Shown here: one piece after another, positions 56,877 to 64,000 of the stretch | Layout: each line of letters opens with the position of its first letter | Numbering within the stretch: the first letter of the stretch is position 1 | Source of the DNA: Caulobacter sp. FWC26 | Lineage (GTDB): Bacteria > Pseudomonadota > Alphaproteobacteria > Caulobacterales > Caulobacteraceae | DNA: 64,000 nt | Assembly: GCF_002742645.2 (NCBI RefSeq) | Contig: NZ_CP033875.1 | Span: 4,380,001 to 4,444,000, forward strand | Direction: 5' to 3' | Made by a program: the position numbers and the translations under genes | Notes under the pieces: generated by a model | Told to the model about the DNA's origin: nothing | What the model saw: only the letters and a program-made list of their open reading frames with translations | Databases searched by the model: none

Positions 56877-57527
56877 ATGGACTTGCAGCTTGACCCGCTC
56901 GGAACTGCCCTTTTCTGGCTCGACTACGCCGCTGCGGCGGTTTTCGGGGCAACCGGCGCCCTCGCGGCGGCGCGTCGCAAGCATGACATCATCACGTTCG
57001 GATTCTTCGCCGCCATCACCGGCGTGGGCGGCGGCACCCTGCGGGACCTCCTGATCGGCGCGCCGGTCTTCTGGGTGCAGCGTCCCGGCTACATCCTGGC
57101 CTGTCTGATGGCCGCCACCGTGGTCTGGCTGATGGGCAAGCGCGGCTGGCGGTTCCGGGCCCTGCTCTGGCTCGACGCGCTGGGCATGGCGGCCTACGCC
57201 GTGGTCGGTACGGCCAAGGCCCTGAGCCTGGGCGTCCACCCCCTGAGCGCGGTGGTGATGGGCGTGCTGACCACCGCCTTCGGCGGGGTGATCCGCGACG
57301 TGCTGGCCGAGGAGCCGAACCTCCTCCTGCGCCGCGAAATCTATATCACCGCCGCCCTGCTGGGCGCGGGGGTCTTCGCCGCGCTGAAACTGCTGGGCGC
57401 GCCGTTCTGGCCCGCCGGGATCGCGGGGTTCGTCGCGGCGTTCGGCCTGCGGGCCTGCGCGTTGAAGTTCGGCTGGAGCTTACCGGGCTTCGCCGGCGGC
57501 GAAGCTCCGGGCGACCTGCGTCAGTAG
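56877..57527 (+). CDS. UPF0126 (YadS/TRIC-like) membrane protein
   Basis: A 216-residue membrane protein of the UPF0126 family (related to TRIC cation channels). It is made of two repeats of about 90 residues. Repeat 1 has FGFFAAITGVGGGTLRDLLIGAP and repeat 2 has VLTTAFGGVIRDVLAEEP; the shared GG-x-x-RD motif marks the family. Seven hydrophobic segments can be seen. ATG 56877 is chosen just before the first helix; ATG 56862 is possible. Divergent from ftsY. Transport substrate not shown. Confidence 0.9.
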   Translation: MDLQLDPLGTALFWLDYAAAAVFGATGALAAARRKHDIITFGFFAAITGVGGGTLRDLLIGAPVFWVQRPGYILACLMAATVVWLMGKRGWRFRALLWLDALGMAAYAVVGTAKALSLGVHPLSAVVMGVLTTAFGGVIRDVLAEEPNLLLRREIYITAALLGAGVFAALKLLGAPFWPAGIAGFVAAFGLRACALKFGWSLPGFAGGEAPGDLRQ

Positions 57528-57752
57528 AACGCAAAGGCTTGCGCCTCGGTCGCAATTTCCCCCTTGCGCCGACGGCGACTTGATCCAATATCTGTATTGC
57601 GGGCCGGGCCCCTCTGACGACTCCCACGCCATAAGCGTGATCGTGATGTCGGACCGCGTCGGGTGCGCTCGGCGTCGGGTCCAAGGGAAGCCCCCCAGAA
57701 CCCCCGCCAACCCGGTGCCGGGCGCTCCCTCTCAAACAGAGGAGAGCACGAT

Positions 57753-58211
57753 ATGTCCCTTAATCCCATCCATGCCGCGCGGGCGCGGATCAGCGAAACC
57801 TGGACGCCGGCACAGCTGGATCAATTGGACGCCCTCGTCGCGGTGTGCGCCCTGGTGGCGCGCGCCGACGGCTGGGTGACCCCGGAAGAACGCGCCCGCA
57901 TGCTCGAGCGCATGCGCGGTCTGGCGGCCTTGGCGGTGTTCGGCGTCGACGACGCCTTGGAGGCGTTCGAGGCGCTCGAACGACGCTTCGAGCAGGATCC
58001 CGAAGGCGCCCAGTTCGAGGCTGAAATGGCGATCCGGCGGCTGCGCGGGCGAGACGACGCCGCCCGGGCGGTGGTCAACGCCGCCTGCGTCGTTGCTACG
58101 TCGGACGGCGGCCTCGACGCCGAGGAGAGAGACGTGCTGCTGCGGATCTGCGGCCTGCTGTCGCTCAGCCCCGTCCAGTTCGACCTCATCGCGGAGCGAG
58201 GCCGGCGATGA
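57753..58211 (+). CDS. TerB-family protein
   Basis: A 152-residue all-helical TerB-domain protein. The two matching halves, VAVCALVARADGWVTPEERARMLE and VVNAACVVATSDGGLDAEERDVLLRICGLL, carry the acidic helix-loop (ADG-x(2)-T/D-x-EE) that is proposed to bind metal. AGAGGAG lies upstream of ATG 57753; the reading from 57663 is a frame artefact. A TerC gene follows, which fits the known Ter-type gene pairing. Function probably metal-linked membrane stress handling (inference). Confidence 0.9.
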   Translation: MSLNPIHAARARISETWTPAQLDQLDALVAVCALVARADGWVTPEERARMLERMRGLAALAVFGVDDALEAFEALERRFEQDPEGAQFEAEMAIRRLRGRDDAARAVVNAACVVATSDGGLDAEERDVLLRICGLLSLSPVQFDLIAERGRR

Positions 58212-58564
58212 GAATTGGAACCCCTCCGCCGTCGACCTGGGTCGCGCTGAGGATGGCACAGCAGACCCTTGTCCAAGCCGCATCACACGCCAGCCAGCCG
58301 ACCGCCAAGCCGGTGATGGGGCCTGACCGGGTCGAGCGCGGCCCCGCGTCTCGGCCGCTGACAGCGGGGCGGCTGGACATCCGGGCGTAACGCCTGCCCC
58401 CCGGCGCGCCGTTCAACAGCGGCGCGCTGGATCATCCCTTTCAAGGGCAAGGCGCGCCCCGGCCAGACCGGGGCGCGGCCAAGCCTCGACTCATCGCCGG
58501 CGACGCCGTCAGGCCGCGCGCGAGACGCGCGCGCCACCGTCTCGGCTAGAAACTGAACGAGATC
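58212..58564 (+). other. Structured 353-bp gap before terC
   Basis: No convincing gene. Stem-loops on the plus strand: CGCGCCCCGG with its exact complement around a 5-nt loop (58453-58477), GCGCGCCG/CGGCGCGC, GCCCCGC/GCGGGGC, and CGCGCG repeats near 58520. None has a T-run. TerC/Alx genes are often under a manganese yybP-ykoY riboswitch; its conserved GGGGAGUA-type loop was not found by eye, so this stays unassigned. Confidence 0.45.
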
Positions 58565-59566
58565 ATGGACCTTCTGACCGCGCCGATCATCGGCAAACCT
58601 CTTTGGATGTGGGCCGGCTTCATCGTCGGCGTCCTCGCGTTGCTGGCTTTCGATCTGGGGCTCGTGCCGGGCCGAAAACGGGGACCCCGTGAAATCGGGG
58701 TCCGCGACAGCCTGATGATGTCGCTGCTCTATATCAGCCTCGGGCTCGGTTTCGGGGGTCTGGTCTGGATGCAATTGGGCGCCACGGCCGGCGTCGAATA
58801 TCTGACCGGTTTCGTGATCGAGAAGAGTCTGGCGATCGACAACGTCTTCGTCATCGCCCTGATCTTCGGCTTCTTCGCCATTCCGCCGGCCTTGCAGCAC
58901 CGGGTCCTGTTCTGGGGCGTGCTGGGCGTCATCATCCTGCGCGGGATCATGATCGGCATCGGCGCGGCTCTGGTCAGCCAGTTCGGCTGGGTGCTCTACA
59001 TCTTCGCCGCCTTCCTGATCCTCACCGGCGTGAAGATGCTGTTCGCCGGGGACAAGCCGGTCGACCTCAACGAAAACCCCGCGCTGAAGTGGCTGCGGCG
59101 TGTCCTGCCGGTCAGCGACAAGCTGGAGGGCGAACGCTTCTTCGTGCGCGGCGTCGACAAGCGCACGGGCAAGATGGCGCTGCTGGCCACGCCGCTGTTC
59201 CTGGCCCTGGTGTTGGTCGAGCTGGCTGACCTCGTTTTCGCCGTCGACTCGGTGCCGGCGATCTTCGCCATCACCACCGACCCCTACATCGTCTACACCT
59301 CGAACATCATGGCGATCCTGGGCCTGCGGGCGCTGTACTTCGCGCTGGCCGCCGTGCTGCATCGCTTCGCCTATCTGAAGCAGGCCCTGGCCGTGCTGCT
59401 GGTGTTCATCGGCGGCAAGATCTTCATCGCCGACGCCCTGGGCTGGGAGAAGTTCCCCGGCGGCCTGTCGCTGTCGATCACCTTCGCCATCCTGGCGGCG
59501 GGCATTGGCTGGTCGCTGTGGAAGACGCGACATCCGGCTTCGGCCAAGGCGCTGGGCGGGGATTAA
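58565..59566 (+). CDS. TerC/Alx family membrane protein
   Basis: A 333-residue integral membrane protein with about nine helices, of the TerC/Alx family. Signature regions: FVIEKSLAIDNVFVIALIFGFFAIPPALQHRVLFWGVLGVIILRG, the helix-loop MALLATPLFLALVLVELADLVFAVDSVPAIFAITTDPYIVYTSNIMAILGLRALYF, with conserved acidic residues (D-N, E-L-AD, VDS) likely to bind metal. Some members export manganese. The upstream neighbour encodes TerB. RBS near 58560 is weak (GAGATC). Confidence 0.93.
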   Translation: MDLLTAPIIGKPLWMWAGFIVGVLALLAFDLGLVPGRKRGPREIGVRDSLMMSLLYISLGLGFGGLVWMQLGATAGVEYLTGFVIEKSLAIDNVFVIALIFGFFAIPPALQHRVLFWGVLGVIILRGIMIGIGAALVSQFGWVLYIFAAFLILTGVKMLFAGDKPVDLNENPALKWLRRVLPVSDKLEGERFFVRGVDKRTGKMALLATPLFLALVLVELADLVFAVDSVPAIFAITTDPYIVYTSNIMAILGLRALYFALAAVLHRFAYLKQALAVLLVFIGGKIFIADALGWEKFPGGLSLSITFAILAAGIGWSLWKTRHPASAKALGGD

Positions 59567-59594
59567 TCCCAGAACCCTGGCGAGGGCGCAGCGA

Positions 59595-60935
59595 TCAGGC
59601 CGCGCCCTCGACCAACTCGGCGAGGGCGCGAGCGCCGTCGTGGCCGACGACCTTGAAGGCCGTGATGGCGCCCGGGGTCGCCGCGCCTTCGAAAGCGATC
59701 TCGGTGAAGTCCTCGGCGCGCGCCACACCCGGACGCTCGACCAGGCCCGACAGGGTGCGACCGACCTGGGCCTGAAGATGGCGCTCGAGACCGCGCTGCC
59801 CGGCCTCGCGCAGGCGGCGGGCGCGGTCCTTGATCACCGGCCCCTTCACGGGCGGCATCCGCGCGGCCGGCGTGCCGGGGCGGGCGCTGTAGGGGAAGAC
59901 GTGCAGGAAGGCCAGGCCCGCCTCCTCGACGAGCTTCAACGTGTTCTCGAAGGCCTCGTCGGTCTCGGTCGGGAAGCCGGCGATCAGGTCGGCGCCGAAG
60001 GCGGTGTCGGGGCGCACGCGGCGCACCTCGGCGACCAGCTTCAGCGCGTCCTCGCGGCTGTGGCGGCGCTTCATGCGCTTGAGGATCAGGTTGTCGCCGG
60101 CCTGCAACGACAGGTGCAGATAGGGCATCAGGCGCGGCTCGGTCTCGAGCAGCTTGAAGAGATCCGGATCGATCTCGGCCGCGTCGATTGACGACAGGCG
60201 CAGTCGCGGCAGGTCCGGAACCATCCGCAGGATGCGGCCGACCAGCTGGCCCAGGGTGGGCTGGCCCGGAAGGTCCGCGCCCCAGGACGTGACGTCGACG
60301 CCGGTCAGCACGACCTCGCGATAGCCCTCGGCGGCCAGCTTTCGGACCTGCTCGACGACCTCGCCGGCCGGGGCCGAGCGCGAGTTTCCCCGGCCATAGG
60401 GGATGATGCAGAAGGTGCAGCGGTGATCGCAGCCGTTCTGGACTTCGACATAGGCGCGAGCCCGGTCCTTCAGGCCGTCGATCAGGTGACCGGCGGTCTC
60501 CTTGATCGACATGATGTCGTTGACCCGCACGCGAGCCGAGGTGTCGGTCAGGGCGCCGGGCGCGGCCTTCTCGGCGTTGCCGAGCACGAGGTCGACCTCG
60601 GGCATGGCGGCGAAGGCGGCGGGATCCACCTGGGCGGCGCAGCCGGTGACGATGATCCGCGCGCCGGGCCGCTCGCGACGCGCCTTGCGGATCGCCTGGC
60701 GCGCCTGGCGCACGGCCTCGTTGGTCACGGCGCAGGTGTTGAACACCACCGCGTCCGACAGTCCGTCGGCCTGGGCGCGCGCGCGCATGGCCTCGCTTTC
60801 ATAGGCGTTCAGGCGGCAGCCGAAGGTGACGACGTCGACGCCGTCCGGGCCGGAGAGCGTGGTCGCCGGTCCGCCCTCCTCGCCGGCCTCTGGCTTGGGC
60901 TTCGGAGCGGCCTTGATGAGGGTATAGTTGGCCAT
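59595..60935 (-). CDS. mtaB: tRNA threonylcarbamoyladenosine methylthiotransferase MtaB
   Basis: Radical-SAM enzyme that adds methylthio to t6A37 of tRNA. The 446 residues show an N-terminal UPF0004 domain with three cluster Cys (FGCRLN, NTCAVT, TGCAAQ), the radical-SAM CxxxCxxC in QNGCDHRCTFCIIPYGRG, and FGADLIAGFPTET. C-terminal TRAM-like residues follow. CDHRCTFCIIP distinguishes MtaB from MiaB. A Lys/Pro extension (KPKPEAGEEGG) is present at the N-terminus. Its start is 5 bp from the dapF stop on the same strand. Confidence 0.94.
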   Translation of the reverse strand: MANYTLIKAAPKPKPEAGEEGGPATTLSGPDGVDVVTFGCRLNAYESEAMRARAQADGLSDAVVFNTCAVTNEAVRQARQAIRKARRERPGARIIVTGCAAQVDPAAFAAMPEVDLVLGNAEKAAPGALTDTSARVRVNDIMSIKETAGHLIDGLKDRARAYVEVQNGCDHRCTFCIIPYGRGNSRSAPAGEVVEQVRKLAAEGYREVVLTGVDVTSWGADLPGQPTLGQLVGRILRMVPDLPRLRLSSIDAAEIDPDLFKLLETEPRLMPYLHLSLQAGDNLILKRMKRRHSREDALKLVAEVRRVRPDTAFGADLIAGFPTETDEAFENTLKLVEEAGLAFLHVFPYSARPGTPAARMPPVKGPVIKDRARRLREAGQRGLERHLQAQVGRTLSGLVERPGVARAEDFTEIAFEGAATPGAITAFKVVGHDGARALAELVEGAA

Positions 60936-60939
60936 GGCC

Positions 60940-61791
60940 CTAAGCGGCGACCGACTCCGGCAGCTTGCCGGCGTATTCCATGGTGATAGGACCGGTCATG
61001 ATCACGTGACCGTCGCTCTCGCGCCACTCAATGGTCAGCGACCCCGTCTCGAACTCGACCCGCGCCGTGCGGTCGGTCAGACCCCGACGCACGGCGGCGA
61101 CCTGGGCGGCGCAGGCGCCGGTGCCGCAAGCCTGCGTCAGACCCGCGCCGCGCTCCCAGACCTTCAGGCGGATATGGTCGCGCGCGGCGACATGCGCGAA
61201 ACCGACATTGACGCCTTCCGGGAACAGCGGGTGATGCTCGACGAGGCTCCCCGTCCCGCGTGCGAAGTCGTCGGTGACCGGCGCGTCGACGAAGAACACC
61301 ACGTGCGGATTGCCCATCGAGACGCAGACGGGCGTGTGGACCAGCGGCGCATCGATTGGACCAACCTGCAGCTCGACCCGCTCGGTGTTCATCTCCTCGG
61401 AGAGCGGAATCTGCGTCCAGTCCAGGCCCGGCGGCCCCATGTCGACCGTCACCAGCCTGTCGCCAGCGGCCTTGCCCGACAGACGCCCGGCCACGGTGTC
61501 GAAGGCCACCGCGTCCTTGTCGGCCGACTGCATCAGCAGCCAGGCGACGCAGCGCGTGCCGTTGCCGCAGGCGCCGGCTTCTTCCCCGTCAGCATTCCAG
61601 AACCGCACATAGGCCGAGGCGCCCGGCGCCTTGGGCGGATCGATGGCGATCACCTGGTCACAGCCGATCCCCCCGTCGCGCTTGGCGATCGCGCGGATCT
61701 GCTCGGGCGTCGGGTCGAAGCGCTCGGTGAGGGTCTGGATGACGACGAAGTCGTTGCCCAGCCCGTTCATCTTCAGGAAGGTGCGGCTCAT
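60940..61791 (-). CDS. dapF: Diaminopimelate epimerase
   Basis: Converts LL- to meso-diaminopimelate for lysine and peptidoglycan. The 283 residues start FLKMNGLGNDFVV and carry the two catalytic cysteines in GACGNGTRC and TQACGTGACAA, with the supporting GNPHVVFFVD and HIRLKVWERGAG. Length matches the family. ATG 61791 begins the family sequence; the 305-residue reading adds a leader. Operon dapF-mtaB; divergent from the K+ channel gene. Confidence 0.96.
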   Translation of the reverse strand: MSRTFLKMNGLGNDFVVIQTLTERFDPTPEQIRAIAKRDGGIGCDQVIAIDPPKAPGASAYVRFWNADGEEAGACGNGTRCVAWLLMQSADKDAVAFDTVAGRLSGKAAGDRLVTVDMGPPGLDWTQIPLSEEMNTERVELQVGPIDAPLVHTPVCVSMGNPHVVFFVDAPVTDDFARGTGSLVEHHPLFPEGVNVGFAHVAARDHIRLKVWERGAGLTQACGTGACAAQVAAVRRGLTDRTARVEFETGSLTIEWRESDGHVIMTGPITMEYAGKLPESVAA

Positions 61792-61855
61792 GACGCCGCT
61801 ATATAGGGGAAAGCGGGCGAGAATGCACCGCGACGAACAGCGCGCCGGAGAGACC

Positions 61856-62644
61856 ATGGGCGAGACCGAGCAGACCGATCTGCGACTCCGCGCCCGACTG
61901 AGGGCGCTTTATCATGGCGCGTCGCCCACGGCGGTGCGCTTCCGCTACGCGATCATCCTGATCGACCTGGCGATCATCGCCTTTTTTATCGCCGCGCCGC
62001 TGATGCAGCGTCATGGGTTGACCTTCTACCTGATCGACTATGGCGTCGCCGCCTTCCTGGGCCTGGACCTTGCCGCGCGCGCCATAGCGCACGGGGATCT
62101 GAAGTCGTGGCTGAGGAAACCGATCGTGTGGGTGGACCTGTTTGTCCTCGCGACCCTGCTTTTTCCGGCGTGGTTGTTTAATTTCGGCTTCCTGCGCGTC
62201 GTTCGCCTGTGGACGCTGATCCACAGCGAGTTCTTTTGGCGCACGGTCGGGCGCCGCTACGACGACACCCGCGTGGAGGACATCACGCGGGCCGCCAGTT
62301 CGCTTCTGACGTTCGTGTTTGTGGTCACGGGCTTCGTCTACACCAGCTTCGTCGGTCGTCACGACGGCATCGCGGGCTATGTGGACGCGCTCTATTTCAC
62401 CGTCACCAGCCTGACCACGACGGGCTACGGCGATGTGACGCTACCCGGCGTCTGGGGCAAGCTGCTGTCCATGGCCGTCATGCTGGGCGGCGTATCCCTG
62501 TTCATCGGTCTGATCCAGTCGATCCTCCGCCCGCACAAGGTCGTCCATCCCTGCCCCGACTGCGGCCTTCGTCGGCACGATCCAGACGCGGTTCACTGCA
62601 AGGCCTGCGGCAGGCTGTTGAACATTCCCGACGACGGGGTGTGA
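61856..62644 (+). CDS. Ion channel with K+ selectivity filter and zinc ribbon
   Basis: A 262-residue membrane protein of the voltage-gated-like K+ channel superfamily. S1-S4-like helices occupy about residues 30-130. RVVRLWTL may be a weak S4 with few Arg, so voltage sensing is uncertain. S5 lies about 145-165, the pore loop has TSLTTTGYGDVTLPG (filter TTTGYGD about residue 184) and S6 is LLSMAVMLGGVSLFIGLIQSIL. The C-terminus adds a zinc ribbon: CPDCGLRRHDPDAVHCKACG with four Cys. GGAG precedes ATG 61856; ATG 61823 is possible. Probably forms tetramers. Ligand unknown. Confidence 0.92.
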   Translation: MGETEQTDLRLRARLRALYHGASPTAVRFRYAIILIDLAIIAFFIAAPLMQRHGLTFYLIDYGVAAFLGLDLAARAIAHGDLKSWLRKPIVWVDLFVLATLLFPAWLFNFGFLRVVRLWTLIHSEFFWRTVGRRYDDTRVEDITRAASSLLTFVFVVTGFVYTSFVGRHDGIAGYVDALYFTVTSLTTTGYGDVTLPGVWGKLLSMAVMLGGVSLFIGLIQSILRPHKVVHPCPDCGLRRHDPDAVHCKACGRLLNIPDDGV

Positions 62645-62698
62645 TCGCGCGGAGTATAGCCCTGGCGCGGGAAAAAATTTGCGCTACCGTCCCGCGCC

Positions 62699-64000
62699 AT
62701 GACCCTTCTCCGCACCTGCTCCGCGATCGCCCTGGCCGCGATCCTTTCCACCGGCTCGGCCACGACGGCCTTGGCGCAAGACAGCGATCCCCACCTTGCC
62801 CTCGAGGCCGTCGAGAGCCCCGAAGCCCTCGCCTGGGTGAAGGCGCAGAACGACAAGACGCTGCCGCTGCTGTCCGGCGATCCGCGCTTCGCGGGCCTGC
62901 AGGCCGACGCCCTGAAAATCCTGTCCGCCAAGGACCGCATCGCCATGCCGAACTTCGTCGGCAAGACGGTGTTCAACTTCTGGCAGGACCAGACCCATGT
63001 GCGCGGGATCTGGCGGCGCACCAGCCTTGAGTCCTACAAGTCGGCCGATCCCCAATGGGAGACGGTGATCGACCTCGACGCCCTGGCCGCCGCCGAGGGC
63101 AAGAACTGGATCTGGAAGGGCGCCGACTGCCGGCCCAAGACCCATGACCGGTGCCTGGTGAACCTGTCCAATGGCGGCAAGGACGCGGTCACCGTCCGCG
63201 AGTTCGACCTCGTGACCAAGACCTTCGTCGATCCCTCGGCCGGCGGCTTCGTCCTGCCCGAGAGCAAGCAGTCAATCGAGTGGCTGGATCCCGACACCCT
63301 GATCCTGACCCGCGACTGGGGTCCGGGCACAACCACCGACAGCGGCTATGGCATGGTGGTCAAGACGCTGAAGCGCGATCAGGCCCTGGACCAGGCGGTC
63401 GAGATCTATCGCGGTCGGAAGAGCGATGTGTCCGTGCGTCCGAACGTGTTGCGCGACGCCAAAGGTCGTCGCGTCGTGCTGATCGAGCAGGCGACCGACT
63501 TCTTCAACAGTCTCTATTTCCAGTGGACGCCCGAGGGCTTGGCCCAGCTGCCGCTGCCCAAGCAGGGCGGCGTCATCGGCATGCTGGATGGCGCGCTGGT
63601 CGTGAAGACCGAGGAGCCCTGGACCTTCGCCGGCGTCGCCATTCCGGCCGGCAGCCTGGCCCTGGTCTCGCCTGAGCGCCTGCGTCCGAGCAGCGAGATC
63701 GTGACGTCCAACGGCTGCAACCCCTGCGCCATTCTCTCACCGGGTCCGCGCCAGTCGATCGCCCAGGCCACTGTCACCGACAACCGCGTGGTCGCCGTCG
63801 TCTATGACAACGTCCGGGGCTCGCTGGTCAGTCTGGAGAACCGGGGCGAGCGCGGGGTGGTCAAGACCAGCCTGCCCGTCATCGACAACGCCGCCGTGAC
63901 CCTCGGCTCGCATTCCGACGAAGGCGATCTGGTCTTCTACACCGATGAAGGCTTCGCCACCCCGACGCAGCTGAAACTGGCCGACGCCACGGGAACCACC
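62699..64000 (+). CDS. S9 prolyl oligopeptidase-family protein, C-terminus cut off
   Basis: The first 434 codons of an exported protein that runs past the window edge. A signal peptide (RTCSAIALAAILSTGSATTALAQ) precedes DSDPHLALEAVESPEALAWVKAQN, the prolyl-oligopeptidase N-terminal pattern. The following region with IWRRTSLESYKSADPQWETVIDLDAL, DWGPGTTTDSGYGMVV and VYDNVRGSLVSLENR looks like the beta-propeller that precedes the catalytic alpha/beta-hydrolase domain. That domain with its Ser-Asp-His triad is outside the window, so activity is inferred from family only. Confidence 0.85.
   Translation, partial: MTLLRTCSAIALAAILSTGSATTALAQDSDPHLALEAVESPEALAWVKAQNDKTLPLLSGDPRFAGLQADALKILSAKDRIAMPNFVGKTVFNFWQDQTHVRGIWRRTSLESYKSADPQWETVIDLDALAAAEGKNWIWKGADCRPKTHDRCLVNLSNGGKDAVTVREFDLVTKTFVDPSAGGFVLPESKQSIEWLDPDTLILTRDWGPGTTTDSGYGMVVKTLKRDQALDQAVEIYRGRKSDVSVRPNVLRDAKGRRVVLIEQATDFFNSLYFQWTPEGLAQLPLPKQGGVIGMLDGALVVKTEEPWTFAGVAIPAGSLALVSPERLRPSSEIVTSNGCNPCAILSPGPRQSIAQATVTDNRVVAVVYDNVRGSLVSLENRGERGVVKTSLPVIDNAAVTLGSHSDEGDLVFYTDEGFATPTQLKLADATGTT

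Noticed and set aside
58212..58564. yybP-ykoY riboswitch
   Set aside because: Expected from TerC context but its conserved loops were not found by eye; kept only as a structured gap.

Overview
The window looks like chromosome of a Caulobacter-type alphaproteobacterium. The DNA is GC-rich with strong third-position GC bias, so most frames opposite real genes stay open. Family content fits this group: DUF2794, an extended S16, FtsY next to IspZ, Ccm genes, a queG/GST pair and CtrA-like promoter sites. This is inference from composition and gene families; no species is assigned. Nearly all of the window is single-copy core metabolism, without prophage, integrase, transposase, rRNA or CRISPR.

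Layout. 1-8.2 kb: nadE (cut by the left edge), transketolase, tRNA-Ala(CGC), yggT and DUF167 genes, a hybrid histidine kinase, vsr and cysK. 8.2-10.2 kb: a visibly AT-richer insert with a C5-cytosine methyltransferase and an overlapping AlbA_2-domain gene; with nearby vsr this is the only clear accessory DNA. 10.2-17.3 kb: lipoprotein, serine hydrolase, rfbB, purU, argE, a glycosyltransferase and rmlC (dTDP-rhamnose and envelope sugars). 17.3-26.5 kb: hydrolase, ilvA, FKBP, galU, queG, GST, hldE, a cation exporter and a citrate-synthase-like gene. 26.5-33 kb: an HTH-citrate synthase fusion, a beta-CASP exonuclease, thioesterases, a 32-residue membrane peptide, an HDAC-like deacetylase, tesB and a Nudix gene. 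32.6-35.3 kb: ffh-rpsP-rimM. 35.7-46.2 kb: CBS protein, mdh, a MaoC hydratase, HIT and CitE-like genes, DUF2237, thpR, tas, a BI-1 protein, DUF2794, two tandem sRNA candidates and DUF1223. 46.3-54 kb: aconitase and ccmABCDG. 54-62.6 kb: MarR, ispZ, ftsY, TerB/TerC, mtaB, dapF and a K+ channel. 62.7 kb to the end: an S9 peptidase cut by the right edge.

Functional links: acnA, mdh and two citrate-synthase homologues touch the TCA cycle; the MaoC and CitE-like genes beside mdh suggest C4/C5 acyl-CoA interconversion; galU, rfbB, rmlC, the GT2 gene and hldE supply surface polysaccharide; ffh and ftsY are the two protein partners of SRP targeting; ccmABCDG is the first half of cytochrome c maturation.

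Most notable: two tandem related intergenic units at 44957-45365, each with a conserved upstream block, a C-rich single-stranded motif and a strong terminator whose loop carries an anti-Shine-Dalgarno CCTCC. They look like a duplicated small-RNA pair. Also notable are the methyltransferase-AlbA_2 insert near vsr, the HTH-citrate synthase fusion with a probably leaderless mRNA, a three-copy twin-hairpin repeat family, and a K+ channel with a zinc ribbon.
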